64,000 bases of DNA from Bufo bufo (Eukaryota; Chordata; Amphibia; Anura; Bufonidae), in NCBI RefSeq assembly GCF_905171765.1, contig NC_053389.1:218494624-218558623 (forward strand), read 5' to 3'. How positions within the stretch are numbered: the first letter of the stretch is position 1; every line of letters begins with the position of its first letter. Shown here in pieces: positions 1-10,013 of this stretch. The position numbers and the translations under genes are program-made. The notes beneath the pieces were generated by a model. It had not been told where the DNA came from and did no database searches. It worked only from the letters and a program-made list of their open reading frames with translations.

Positions 1-138
1 ATCATTAGAGACAGCTGTCTCTGCTTCTATGGAAGCAGGGACAGCTGCCAAAAAGCGAGACATACATCCCCTGTAACCGGCCAGCCACTGAAATCCGTGA
101 CTATCCCGCCGGATCCGGGACGGTTGGGAGGTATGCAC

Positions 139-591
139 TAAACTGTGCAAAGTAATTAACACGAAAGAGGACAGTATACTGCAACAGATAGATCTGGATG
201 GATTGGCGGCTTGGGGAGAGAAGTGGCAGATGAGGTTAAACACTGACAAATGTAAGGTTATGCACATGGGAAGGAATAATGCAAGTCACCAGTACATACT
301 ATGGTAAAACACTGACATGGAAAAGGACCTAGGAATTTTTGTGAACAGTAAACTAAGCTGTAGAAACCAGTGTCAGTCAGCTGCTGCCAAGGCCAATAAG
401 ATAATGGGTTACATCAAAAGGGGCATAGATGCCCGTGATGAGATCATAGTCCTGCCACTTTACAAATCACTAGTCAGACCACACATGGAGTACTGTGTAC
501 AGTTCTGGGCTCCTGTGAACAAGGCAGACATAGCAGAGCTGGAAAGGGTTCAGAGGAGGGCAACTAAAGTAATAACTGGAATGGGTAGACT
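139..591 (+). pseudogene. CR1-like LINE reverse transcriptase, C-terminal fragment (segment 1)
   Basis: This piece encodes the region after the catalytic FADD box: residues reading TKLCKV, then KWQM, the MEKDLGI block, KSLVRPHMEYCVQFW and ERVQRRATK. The same blocks occur at 22.53-23.0 kb, so the two copies belong to one subfamily. The reading frame is broken near 303, where the related copy reads LNDKTLGN and this copy has a short deletion. The frame stops making sense at 591, exactly where the hAT-type insertion starts. The piece continues at 10304. It cannot encode a working enzyme because fingers and palm are missing. Confidence 0.85.
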
Positions 592-658
592 CAGTGGCGT
601 GCCTGGGGGAGGGGGGGTGTGGTCCGCCCCGGGTGCCGGCTCTCAGGGGAGTGCCAGA

Positions 659-702
659 AGCAATGAGCGCTTCCATCAATACAGATGGAAGCGCTCATTG
701 CT
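659..702. repeat. Subterminal perfect hairpin of the hAT-type element
   Basis: Arms 659-677 and 684-702 are perfectly complementary over 19 bp around a 6 bp loop. Subterminal hairpins are common in non-autonomous hAT elements. No function can be assigned from sequence alone. Confidence 0.8.
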
Positions 703-949
703 GGAGCTCTGACGCCCACATACTGCGGCGGGGCATGGGAGCGCATAGTTCCCTGCCCCGCTGCCGATCACCACCATAGGCTTAAAGCCTAGTAGTGAAA
801 TCCCGGCGCAGGCAGTGCAGTGAAGTGTGTGCACCTTCCTCTACGAGCAAGCGCCTGGACATAGATGAGTATTTAGTTTTTTTTTCTTTTTTTCTTTTAT
901 GTGCTAACTTTGGGGGACACGGGGGGGGGGGGGGGGACACAGGAGGACA

Positions 950-1285
950 TGTGTGGGAAATTACTGTATGGGGGAAGTGTGGGGAAATTACTGTGTGGGG
1001 GCAATGTGGGGGACACTACTGTGTGGGGGCAGTGTGGGGGAAATTACTGTGCGGGGGAAACTACTGTGTGGGGGCAGTGTGGGGGACACTACTGTATGGC
1101 GGCAGTGTGGGGGACACTACTGTATGGGGGAAATTACTATATGGGGCAGTGTGGGGGAAATTACTGTGTGGTGAAAATTACTATATGGGGCAGTGTGGGG
1201 GAAATTACTGTGTGGGGGGCAAGTTACTATGGGGGATTACTATGGGGGGCAGTGTGGGAGAAATTACTATATGGGGCAGCGTAGG
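950..1285. repeat. G-rich minisatellite, unit about 20-27 bp
   Basis: A unit close to GGGGGAAATTACTGTGTG followed by GGGGCAGTGT is repeated about a dozen times with variants (ACACTACTGTATG, ATTACTATATG). A G-run lies just upstream at 920-937. The region is open in several frames and gives Gly/Trp/Cys-rich translations; these are repeat translations, not genes. Confidence 0.85.
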
Positions 1286-1433
1286 GGGGCGTTGCTATTG
1301 GGGAAGCAATTATATTATTTCTGGGAACACTATACAGGGATTATTACCTGGAGCACAATATAGAGTGTTATTATTACTTGGGGAACTCTAGGGGATATTA
1401 TAGCTGTTGTGGACACTAAAGGGACATTTGGGG

Positions 1434-1546
1434 TGATTTATCAAACTGGTGTAAAGTAGCTTAGTTGCCCATAGCAGCCAGTCAGAATCCACCTTTCATA
1501 TTCGACAGCTCTTTTGGAAATCCAATTCTACTTTACACCAATTATG
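1434..1546. mobile_element. Short palindromic MITE-like repeat
   Basis: GGTGTAAAGTAG at 1448 and its complement CTACTTTACACC at 1528 are the preserved tips of a palindrome whose inner arms (TTGCCCATAGCAGCCAGTCA) have diverged. The composition matches a kind of small palindromic repeat common in frogs, which is recall rather than a database match. Confidence 0.5.
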
Positions 1547-1707
1547 TCTACAGGGGTCACTATTTTTTCAGCAGTATAGTACCTGGGGCCAGGCCCGTCG
1601 CTAACAGACAGGCAAAACAAGCAATTGCTTGGGGCCCCGAGCTGGCCCGGGGCCAAGCAGAGCCGGTGCTTGTTTTGCTTCCTTTAAGGCTGCAGCTTAA
1701 CTCAGAA

Positions 1708-1898
1708 GATCCGATGGTATATTCTAACCCCCAGGCGTTCCCATGGTGACGGGGAGGCTTGCCTGGGGGTTAGAATATACCATCGGATCTGAGTTTTACG
1801 AGCTCAGTGAGATCGTAAAAACTCAAATCCGATGGTATATTCTAACCCCCAAGCATTCCCATGGTGACAGGGACGCTTGCCTGGGGGTTAGAATATAC
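1708..1898. repeat. Two tandem hairpin units
   Basis: Unit one (1708-1789) starts GATCCGATGGTATATTCTAA and ends with its reverse complement. Unit two (about 1826-1898) repeats the pattern with a truncated right arm. A short spacer holding two copies of an AAACTC/GAGTTT motif separates them. This is a foldback-type repeat with no coding content. Confidence 0.7.
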
Positions 1899-1908
1899 AG
1901 GGCCACGC

Positions 1909-2259
1909 CGCTCACAGCAGTATATTTATAAACTAATCAGTAACTACTTTAACTTTAATCATTGCTCATTGATGAGCTCTTTACTTGGATTATTTGGATA
2001 TCTTACTTTGTCTTAGCTCCGGTAATAGCAGGCAGTGCGGGGGGCGGCGCTCACTCACTGACGTCACGCGCCTGCTCCTCCCACTAGGCGGCCCAGGCAC
2101 GTGACGTCAGTGAGTGAGCGCCGCCCCCCGCACTGCCTGCTATTACCGGAGCTAAGACAAAGTAAGATATCCAAATAATCCAAGTAAAGAGCTCATCAAT
2201 GAGCAATGATTAAAGTTAAAGTAGTTACTGATTAGTTTATAAATATACTGCTGTGAGCG
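1909..2259. mobile_element. 351 bp foldback element with 166 bp arms
   Basis: Left arm 1909-2074 (starts CGCTCACAGCAGTATATTTA) and right arm 2094-2259 are almost perfectly inverted around a loop of about 19 bp, with one mismatch near the loop. Loop-proximal sequence (CACTGACGTCACGCGCCTGC) resembles 28347-28376 in the element at 27469-28509, so the two may be related. Confidence 0.8.
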
Positions 2260-2266
2260 TCGGGGA

Positions 2267-2456
2267 GGGGGATCTGTGGATGGCACTGTAGGGGGATCTG
2301 TGGATGGCAGTGCCATCCACAGATCCCCCTACAGTGCCATCCAAAGATCTCCCCCCTAAACAGTGCCATCCACAGATCCCCCCTAAACAGTGCCATCCAC
2401 AGATCCCCCCTAAACAGCGCCATCCACAGATCCCCCCTCCCCTAAACAGTGCCATC
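2267..2456. repeat. Minisatellite, unit about 26 bp, partly inverted
   Basis: Units read CAGTGCCATCCACAGATCCC followed by CCCTAAA, with two units in the opposite orientation at the left end. The same unit family makes up the minisatellite at 27.6-28.1 kb. Open frames across it are repeat artefacts. Confidence 0.85.
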
Positions 2457-2460
2457 ATGC

Positions 2461-2917
2461 TCGCCCAATGAGAAACACGCTACAGTGTTTGGGGTTTGAG
2501 CAGTTCCGCCATACTGGCCACTGCAATTCTACAGTGATTTTGCTTTATGTCTTGAATGTGCCTTCATCTGGCAATTGAACATTCCTTTGCACCTGGAATC
2601 CTTCATCACATGGTCTGATATGGGTGGGGCTCACAGTCCTGCTTTGTTCACATTGCACTGGCTGTCCTGCTAGGCATTTGTGTGCAGGCTGGGCTGTGAG
2701 CTGGATCACATCACCTTCAGACCGTGTTTACACCACAGTTAGCGTAGTGGTAGGACCCTTTGCCATGCTGAGTGACCGTGACGTGGTGCAATGATGGGCT
2801 CCGATATTTTCCTGACAGGAATATATTGGCGAAAGTCTCAGCTTTTAATATCTGCTTGTATGACCAGCTAGTATAGTCAGTGGCATATCCTCTTGGTGCA
2901 TTTTTCTCAGTGATTTA
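2461..2917 (+). mobile_element. Unclassified retroposon-like repeat Q, partial copy
   Basis: Homologous to 34655-35086: shared blocks include GCTACAGTGTTTGGGG, AATGTGCC, GGTGGGGCTCACAG, GGGCTCCGATAT, GGAATATATTGGC and AAAGTCTCA, and both copies end CAGTGATTTA. This copy stops exactly at 2917, where PLE A begins. No coding sequence is visible. Confidence 0.65.
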
Positions 2918-3241
2918 TACAATAGCCGGGCTTGCCGACTATAATAGCGCTTACCTTTTCTTGTGGATAATGCACTTAGCTGATACAGTGCAGGTAAAGC
3001 GCATGGAACACCCCAGTTGGTATGTAGGGCCGGCGTCTAGCAATGTTCTGTTTGATGTCCGCGTTGAATGCTTGCGGAATGACGGGGTAGTGCTTGCGTC
3101 ACTTCCTGTGGATACCGGTAGTGACGTATTCCTTGTATAGCGTCCGATAATTCCAGGCTGCAATTTTCGAATGTTAGATATTGTCGATGTCAAAGTCCTA
3201 TTTGCATGGCCATGCAATTGAAGAAGTGTCGACAGGTATAT

Positions 3242-3300
3242 GGCGTGAAAACCAGACGCGTTTCGGGAGTTGTCACTCTCCCTTCCTCAGTGGTTGCGCC
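3242..3300 (-). ncRNA. Hammerhead ribozyme motif in PLE A 3' region
   Basis: On the minus strand the sequence reads stem I GGCGCAACCA, core CTGAGGA (3284-3290, fits the CUGANGA consensus), stem II GGGAG...CTCCC, GAAA (3261-3264), a very short stem III, then cleavage triplet GTC (3255-3257) and the closing strand TGGT...CGCC. All core positions of a type I hammerhead with minimal stem III are present. Hammerhead motifs are known from Penelope-like elements, where they sit in pseudo-LTRs and probably process the RNA. Activity is inferred, not shown. Confidence 0.82.
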
Positions 3301-4008
3301 ATACCTGTCTAAATGCGCCTTATATACTTCTCTAGGTTATCCTCAAAGCCTGGATCGGACCTCTGGATCTGGTTCTTCCATTTCTGTACAATTTGAGATT
3401 TCTAGTTTTCACAGTCTGTTTTTTATTTTCTGTTTTTCTTAAGAATATTCGATTTTGGGTCCAAGATAGCCTTTCAATCACTAATATGTTTAATAGGCTT
3501 CACTCTCTTGTAAATATCAAGGGAGGAAAAACAAACATTCCATTCAACATATACCCCATTGGTGGATGCTTCCTATTATTTGAGACAATAATGATAGTTT
3601 ATACTAAATGAGAAATCTTTACACTAAATAAAAGTTTTTTAATAAATATGTTGATAAAATATGTGAATAAAATATGTAGATAAAATCGCAATGAAAATAA
3701 TAATAATGAAAAATAAAAATAAAAATAAAATGGATGTGGATGATATAATCTATACATATAGTAGATGTTTACTATAGTATAAACCTGGAATGCCGATAAC
3801 GGGCATAATTCCCATAATTGATACCACAATACATGCCCAAGCGTATAAAGACCACAGTGTAACCAGGGCTGACAGCATGTGAAGCCGCAGTGATACCAAT
3901 GCTGGCAGCACTATTGACTATAATGGCAGGGATAATGGGGACCTCCCATTTGCGGATGGCCATATTATCATGGCTTAGCTTAACCTCTATATCAAATAAA
4001 GGATACCC

Positions 4009-5538
4009 TCACAGGAAACCAAAGAGTTCCAACTCTGAGTTTAGTCCTGATGGTAACAGACTCCCAAACTCATATATTCGTCGGGACTCCCTTCTGGACA
4101 TGTGTTTAATGTAATTGCCTCCTCTCCAGTGTTGGTCCACCTTTTCCAGTGCCGTAAAGACGAGACTGGCTGGGTCACTGTTGTGGACCTCCTTATAATG
4201 TTTAGACAAAGAATGTTTGTCATAGCCTTTCTTGATATTGGCTATGTGTTCAGCCAGTCTCGTCTTTAATAACCGTTTGGTTCTGCCAATGTATTGTTTG
4301 TTGCAGGGGCACTGGACCAGGTAGACAACACCGGTGGAGTTGCATGTGAGGCAATCTTTAATGTCCCAAACAAATGTGTTCTGTGTAGAAGGGACTGTGG
4401 TGGTCTTGCAGGGTTTGTTATTTATTTTGCATGCAATGCATTTGCCGCATTTAAAAAACCCTTTCAAATCCATCCAAGTTCCCATCAATGATCCTTTTTT
4501 CTCTCTAGATTTCACGGAGGGGGCTATTTTGATACCCAAATTGGGTGCCCTAGTGAATATAACTTTTGGAGTTGTAGGTAAAAGATGGCCTATCACTCTA
4601 TCATTTAATATATGGTGCCAGTGTGTCTTCACTATTTGCTGTATTTTTCTATGGTCATCATTAAAAGGGAGGATAATCCTATTACTGATCTCTTCACTGG
4701 TCTGGGATTTTTTCTTGGTTTCCACTTTACTATCAAAAAAGGCTTGTCTGTCTAATTTCATAACCCTTTCCAAAGCTTTTTCCACTATTTCGTCCGGATA
4801 ATCTTTCTCCCGGAATAGCTGCCACATTCCAGCTGCCTCTTCCTCAAAACGCTGGTCCTCCGTACAATTCCTCCTGATCCTGCAGAACTGACCAGTCGGG
4901 ATGTTATCAAGCCATCTTGGGAGGTGGCAGCTGGAGTATTGGATAAAGCTATTTCTATTCGTTGGCTTGAAAAAGGTATGGCAGACAAACCGATTATTTA
5001 GTTTTTTGATTACCAGATCAAGGAATTCTGTCTCTTCCTTGATCATGGCATTGAAAACCAAATTCAATTGATTTTCATTGATCTCCTTCAAGAAGAGATC
5101 AAGGGATTCTCTTTCACCCTTCCAAATGAACACCACATCATCTATGTAGCGACGCCATAGGGCCAGGCTCGCCCCTAGCCTGGGTCTGATGTGGTGATGT
5201 TCCCACTCTGCCAAAAATAAATTGGCATAGCTAGGGGCGAACCTGGTCCCCATGGCAGTCCCACATTTTTGCAGGTAGTATACACCCTCAAAATAAAAGT
5301 AGTTATGATTGAGGATGTACTCTATACCATCCAAAATGAACTGTATGTGGGTTTCTTCTAGTTCTCCCTCCCTTTCAATTTGTTGTCTCACTGCGGTCAG
5401 TCCCTGTTGGTGGTCAATTGATGTATAGAGGGATTGTACATCCAGAGTCCCCATAATCCAATCTGGTTGGACGTCCAGACGTTCTAAAGTCTGGATGATA
5501 TGGATTGTATCCCTTATGTATGACTTCGTTTTTTTCAC
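4009..5538 (-). CDS. PLE A RT core plus GIY-YIG endonuclease fragment
   Basis: The longest open piece of PLE A, about 509 codons. RT motif A is TLDVQSLYTSI (about residues 31-41), motif B GTAMGTRFAPSYANL (93-107) and motif C the catalytic YIDD (131-134). A cluster CGKCIAC (364-370) precedes the endonuclease, whose GIY and YIG halves are visible as VVYLV and QYIGRT (about 404-420), followed by a conserved Arg/Glu segment. The C-terminus ELFGFL is shared with PLE B. The apparent start is a GTG inside a longer original frame, not a true initiation site. The reading frame continues upstream beyond the nonsense codon near 5611. Confidence 0.85.
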   Translation of the reverse strand: MKKTKSYIRDTIHIIQTLERLDVQPDWIMGTLDVQSLYTSIDHQQGLTAVRQQIEREGELEETHIQFILDGIEYILNHNYFYFEGVYYLQKCGTAMGTRFAPSYANLFLAEWEHHHIRPRLGASLALWRRYIDDVVFIWKGERESLDLFLKEINENQLNLVFNAMIKEETEFLDLVIKKLNNRFVCHTFFKPTNRNSFIQYSSCHLPRWLDNIPTGQFCRIRRNCTEDQRFEEEAAGMWQLFREKDYPDEIVEKALERVMKLDRQAFFDSKVETKKKSQTSEEISNRIILPFNDDHRKIQQIVKTHWHHILNDRVIGHLLPTTPKVIFTRAPNLGIKIAPSVKSREKKGSLMGTWMDLKGFFKCGKCIACKINNKPCKTTTVPSTQNTFVWDIKDCLTCNSTGVVYLVQCPCNKQYIGRTKRLLKTRLAEHIANIKKGYDKHSLSKHYKEVHNSDPASLVFTALEKVDQHWRGGNYIKHMSRRESRRIYEFGSLLPSGLNSELELFGFL

Positions 5539-6326
5539 TATCGGCTGTAGCTGTGTATCTATATATCTAGATAAATTTGATGTAATTGATTCAATGCCCG
5601 AAACTATCGGTCAACCGGGGGGATTTTTAAGGTCTTTGTGGATCTTGGGCAGACAGTAGAAGACCGGAAGTCTTCCCTGTGTGCCCAAGATGAATTTGAA
5701 TTCCTGCTGAGATACCAGTTTCCGCTCAAGACCCTGTATACAATATTCTTTCAGCTCCTTATCAAATTCTTTCAGGGGGTCGTTTTTCAGTCTCTTATAT
5801 GTTTTATCATCCCCAAGTTGTCTAAGACATTCACCATTATATTTGATGGTGTCCAATATAACTACAGCCCCCCCCCCTTATCGGCTGGACGTATAGTGAT
5901 CAATTCTTTCTTTTGGAGAGATTTTAATGCTGAGACTTCTTGTTTTGTTAAATTATCTCGATAGGTGGGTTTAGCTTTAAGTTTTCTGATATCTTCCTCC
6001 ACATTTTTTTGAAACACTGCCATTTCTTGGCTTATTTCATTCCTTGGGAACATGGTGGATCTCTTTTTGAGGCCCGAACCACCTCCTGCCGGGTCTTTTT
6101 GTATAGGGTTTGTCTTACCTATAACCTGAACTTCATTTCTTACCATAGGATTCTTCAAGAAATGTTTCTTGAGACAAACACCTCTAATATATTTTTGTAT
6201 TCCTATATACGTTGAGAATTTATCGATTTTTTTTAGTCGGGGCAAATTTCAAACCCTTTTCCAATAATTTAATCTTTGCTGTAGTGAGTGTGACGGAACT
6301 TAAATTAATGACTGATGCTGTGTTCC

Positions 6327-7283
6327 CTATCGGTGTCTCGTGTGTGATGACTCTTTTCCTCTTGCTCCTTCTCGTCTTTCGGGTTCGTCTGTATATCTGT
6401 AATGATGGTGTCTTAAGTTTTCCCCGTGATTTGTTGTGGGCTGTGAATGGTATTTTTTTCTTTGTGTATTGTGATACTGATTTGTGTTTTGTTGTGCATG
6501 GTGGTATCTCTGTCTCAAATTGTATTGGTGTTTGTGTGATTCCTGGTTGTGAGGGGGTGTTTGTTCCCTGTGTCTTATTTTTGTTCTGTGGTGAGCTGGA
6601 GTGTGATCTAAAAAAGGCTGGTCCGAAAGTTGTTCGTATCTATTACTCACTGACACAGCATAGTGATTATGTGTATTTTCTTGTGTATCAACTTGCCTAT
6701 GTGAAAATACCCTCTGTGGTGAATCTAAATGATCCCCCGACTCTTCTATTTGTGAATTCTTATACGTATTAAGGTGTTTCTTTGTTTTTTTATTTATAAT
6801 CTCATTTTCTATCTTATCTAGTCCCCTGCATATTCTTTCTTGCCAGATATCGAAATCCCCATTTCTGGGTAATTTGTCTATCTGTTCCTTCAGTCCTTCA
6901 ATTTTTTTGCTCAGATCCCCTAATATCTCTGTTCTCCTTTTAATGATTAATTTGATGAGTGAGATAGAGTGATTGTGTAGGAGTGTATTCCACTCCTCCT
7001 CAAATGTCTCACTCATCAAATCTTGGGCTGGAATTTTGTGTAACAATAATCCTTTAGGAACTTTTTGATGTTCTATATAAAATTGGAGTGACCTTATTTC
7101 CCAATGCTGTCTAAGTTGCTTTTGCAACAGGCCTTCAAGATCTCTGAATAGATCCACCATATTCTTATCATTCATTGTTGTTCCATAATCCACATCATCA
7201 AACTTAAATGTGTCCGCTTTAGTTTTTTTTATTTTGAATGTGATGCCAAATGTCCATAGTGCTATATGGAGGAGCTCACTCAC
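6327..7283 (-). pseudogene. PLE A N-terminal region
   Basis: An open stretch of 318 codons at the 5' end of the PLE A coding region. It begins with a non-catalytic domain rich in Lys, Glu and Leu (coiled-coil-like around residues 90-180) and passes into a His/Gln/Asn/Arg-rich low-complexity tail. The block NRYEQLSDQPFLDHTP matches NRFEILSNEHFLDKTP in PLE B, confirming it belongs to the element. The function of this region in Penelope-like elements is not established; nucleic-acid binding is plausible from its basic tail. Confidence 0.7.
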
Positions 7284-7404
7284 TGGGGTGAAAATTGTAT
7301 AATCAAAAAAACGGAGTAGGTGGTGGCTGCTCTCCTATATAGCCTATGATATGGTGCTACAAGTCCAGGGAGAGGACACCCTACCTCTCTGGAGAAAATA
7401 GAAA

Positions 7405-7994
7405 TAGCAAAGATGTGTGGACGAGCACTCTAACAGTTGGCACACATTTATTATTGAAATAATATAATAAGCTAGCAATATAAAATAGATAAAACAATAC
7501 AATAAAATGATACAATAAAATGCAAGTGTGCTAATACAACCACTATGGGGTAATGGGTATTGGTAGGTATTGTTCAATATCCAAATAATCTATCAATCCT
7601 ATGACAAGGTAATAAAGATGGTATAGAGGCTTGGTGTAGTGGCCTAAGTGTCTATAGGAGTCCAATAAACCCTGATCGGATTGGGATAATACTCATGTAG
7701 TTCCACAGGTTCTGGCAAGCTGCCGCTATTCAGTGCGTTCAGTGATAGTCCCGTATCATACAGATTACTGTAATAGAGATACACTTGCCGGCTTTTCAGC
7801 CGCTTACCTCCCCTTCGTATGTGGCTTTAGTCCTGCGGTTTGCTCAGACTGGGTAAATGGGGCCCATAGGATACGGCGTCTCCCGTTGTTAGGTACAATA
7901 GCCGGGCTTGCCGACTATAATAGCGCTTACCTTTTCTTGTGGATAATGCACTTAGCTGATACAGTGCAGGTAAAGCGCATGGAACACCCCAGTT
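7405..7994. repeat. 590 bp inverted repeat, left arm (PLE A 5' region)
   Basis: It is the reverse complement of 9424-10013 with equal arm length and very few mismatches (for example GCTAGC versus GCTAGCGAT context near 7480/9941). The arm covers the 5' untranslated part of PLE A plus 101 bp of the adjacent pseudo-LTR. The loop is the 8.0-9.4 kb pseudo-LTR. Confidence 0.88.
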
Positions 7995-8217
7995 GGTATG
8001 TAGGGCCGGCGTCTAGCAATGTTCTGTTTGATGTCCGCGTTGAATGCTTGCGGAATGACGGGGTAGTGCTTGCGTCACTTCGTGTGGATACCGGTAGTGA
8101 CGTATTCCTTGTATAGCGTCCGATAATTCCAGGCTGCAATTTTCGAATGTTAGATATTGTCGATGTCAAAGTCCTATTTGCATGGCCATGCAATTGAAGA
8201 AGTGTCGACAGGTATAT

Positions 8218-8276
8218 GGCGTGAAATCCAGACGCGTTTCAGGAGTTGTCACTCTCCCTTCCTCAGTGGTTGCGCC
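8218..8276 (-). ncRNA. Hammerhead ribozyme motif in the upstream PLE A pseudo-LTR
   Basis: This is the second copy of the 3242-3300 motif, 4976 bp away, matching the direct-repeat offset. Core boxes CTGAGGA, GAAA and GTC are kept. Two changes weaken stems: stem II now pairs GGGAG with CTCCT, and the first stem I pairs after cleavage read TGGA instead of TGGT. It may therefore cleave less well than the downstream copy. Confidence 0.75.
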
Positions 8277-8983
8277 ATACCTGTCTAAATGTGCCTTATA
8301 TACTTCTCTAGGTTATCCTCAAAGCCTGGATCGGACCTCTGGATCTGGTTCTTCCATTTCTGTACAATTTGAGATTTCTAGTTTTCACAGTCTGTTTTTT
8401 ATTTTCTGTTTTTCTTAATAATATCCGATTTTGGGTCCAAGATAGCCTTTCAATCACTAATATGTTTAATAGGCTTCACTCTCTTGTAAATATCAAGGGA
8501 GGAAAAACAAACATTCCATTCAACATATACCCCATTGGTGGATGCTTCCTATTATTTGAGACAATAATGATAGTTATACTAAATGAGAAATCTTTACACT
8601 AAATAAAAGTTTTTTAATAAATATGTTGATAAAATATGTGAATAAAATATGTAGATAAAATCGCAATGAAAATAATAATAATGAAAAATAAAAATAAAAA
8701 TAAAATGGATGTGGATGATATAATCTATACATATAGTAGATGTTTACTATAGTATAAACCTGGAATGCCGATAACGGGCATAATTCCCATCATTGATACC
8801 ACAATACATGCCCAAGCGTATAAAGACCACAGTGTAACCAGGGCTGACAGCATGTGAAGCCGCAGTGATACCAATGCTGGCAGCACTATTGACTATAATG
8901 GCAGGGATAATGGGGACCTCCCATTTGGGGATGGCCATATTATCATGGCTTAGCTTAACCTCTATATCAAATAAAGGATACCC

Positions 8984-9685
8984 TCACAGGAAACCAAAGA
9001 GTTCCAACTCTGAGTTTAGTCCTGATGGTAACAGACTCCCAAACTCATATATTCGTCGGGACTCTCTTCTGGACATGTGTTTAATGTAATTGCCTCCTTT
9101 CCAGTGTTGGTCCACCTTTTCCAGTGCCGTAAAGACGAGACTGGCTGGGTCACTGTTGTGGACCTCCTTATAATGTTTAGCCAAAGAATGTTTGTCATAG
9201 CCTTTCTTGATATTGGCTATGTGTTCAGCCAGTCTCGTCTTTAATAACCGTTTGGTTCTGCCAATGTATTGTTTGTTGCAGGGGCACTGGACCAGGTAGA
9301 CAACACCGGTGGAGTTGCATGTGAGGCAATCTTTAATGTCCCAAACAAATGTGTTCTGTGTAGAAGGGACTGTGGTGGTCTTGCGGGGTTTGTTATTTAT
9401 TTTGCATGCAATGCATTTGCCGCAACTGGGGTGTTCCATGCGCTTTACCTGCACTGTATCAGCTAAGTGCATTATCCACAAGAAAAGGTAAGCGCTATTA
9501 TAGTCGGCAAGCCCGGCTATTGTACCTAACAACGGGAGACGCCGTATCCTATGGGCCCCATTTACCCAGTCTGAGCAAACCGCAGGACTGAAGCCACATA
9601 CGAAGGGGAGGTAAGCGGCTGAAAAGCCGGCAAGTGTATCTCTATTACAGTAATCTGTATGATACGGGACTATCACTGAACGCAC
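8984..9685 (-). pseudogene. Chimeric open frame: inverted 5' region fused to PLE GIY-YIG endonuclease
   Basis: An open frame of 233 codons. The first 88 or so come from the inverted 5' region of PLE A and have no protein likeness. The remainder is the PLE C-terminus from CGKCIAC through VVYLV/QYIGRT to ELFGFL. The apparent start is GTG, there is no promoter evidence, and the same N-terminal sequence is also open in the uninverted copy at 7733-8000. It is best read as an accidental fusion at a rearrangement junction; RT is absent. Confidence 0.6.
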
Positions 9686-10013
9686 TGAATAGCGGCAGCT
9701 TGCCAGAACCTGTGGAACTACATGAGTATTATCCCAATCCGATCAGGGTTTATTGGACTCCTATAGACACTTAGGCCACTACACCAAGCCTCTATACCAT
9801 CTTTATTACCTTGTCATAGGATTGATAGATTGTTTGGATATTGAACAATACCTACCAATACCCATTACCCCATAGTGGTTGTATTAGCACACTTGCATTT
9901 TATTGTATCATTTTATTGTATTGTTTTATCTATTTTATATCGCTAGCTTATTATATTATTTCAATAATAAATGTGTGCCAACTGTTAGAGTGCTCGTCCA
10001 CACATCTTTGCTA
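9424..10013. repeat. 590 bp inverted repeat, right arm (PLE A inverted 5' end)
   Basis: The inverted partner of 7405-7994. The junction at 9424 with the truncated RT/endonuclease copy shares only the dinucleotide AA, consistent with a template jump or microhomology join during insertion. It ends at 10013, after which the hAT-type element body resumes. Confidence 0.88.

Larger units (their letters stand above)
4009..7283 (-). pseudogene. PLE A reverse transcriptase/GIY-YIG endonuclease, broken
   Basis: A Penelope-type polyprotein read from 7283 to 4009. Pieces are an N-terminal part (7283-6327), a linker and RT start (6245-5862, then 5856-5611), and RT core plus endonuclease (5538-4009). PLE B shows what continuity should look like. 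Visible lesions are a frame change near 6330, another at an A-run near 6235, a frame change at the G-run near 5870 (ADKGG box), and a stop at about 5611 in the block reading NPPG*PI where PLE B has Arg; CGA to TGA would explain it. The enzyme would copy element RNA primed by an endonuclease nick. As it stands it is a pseudogene. Confidence 0.88.
2918..10013 (-). mobile_element. Neptune-like Penelope element PLE A with pseudo-LTRs and inverted 5' end
   Basis: Read on the minus strand, the element runs 5' region (7994-7284), ORF remnant (7283-4009), 3' region with a hammerhead motif, and 3' end at 2918. A second, 5'-truncated copy lies upstream in tandem (9424-7894) and acts as a pseudo-LTR: 2918-4449 and 7894-9424 are direct repeats of about 1.53 kb with only scattered mismatches. 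Beyond it, 9424-10013 is an inverted copy of 7405-7994. Tandem truncated copies and inverted 5' flanks are established structural habits of Penelope-like elements. A target duplication is unclear; TACAATA occurs at both outer edges but also at the internal junction. Confidence 0.88.

Noticed and set aside
795..1391. 198-codon Gly/Trp/Cys-rich open frame
   Set aside because: Translation of the G-rich minisatellite; the neighbouring frames are equally open and equally repetitive.
6212..6772. Plus-strand 186-codon hydrophobic frame
   Set aside because: It is antisense to the PLE A coding region, whose minus-strand reading has clear homology to PLE B.
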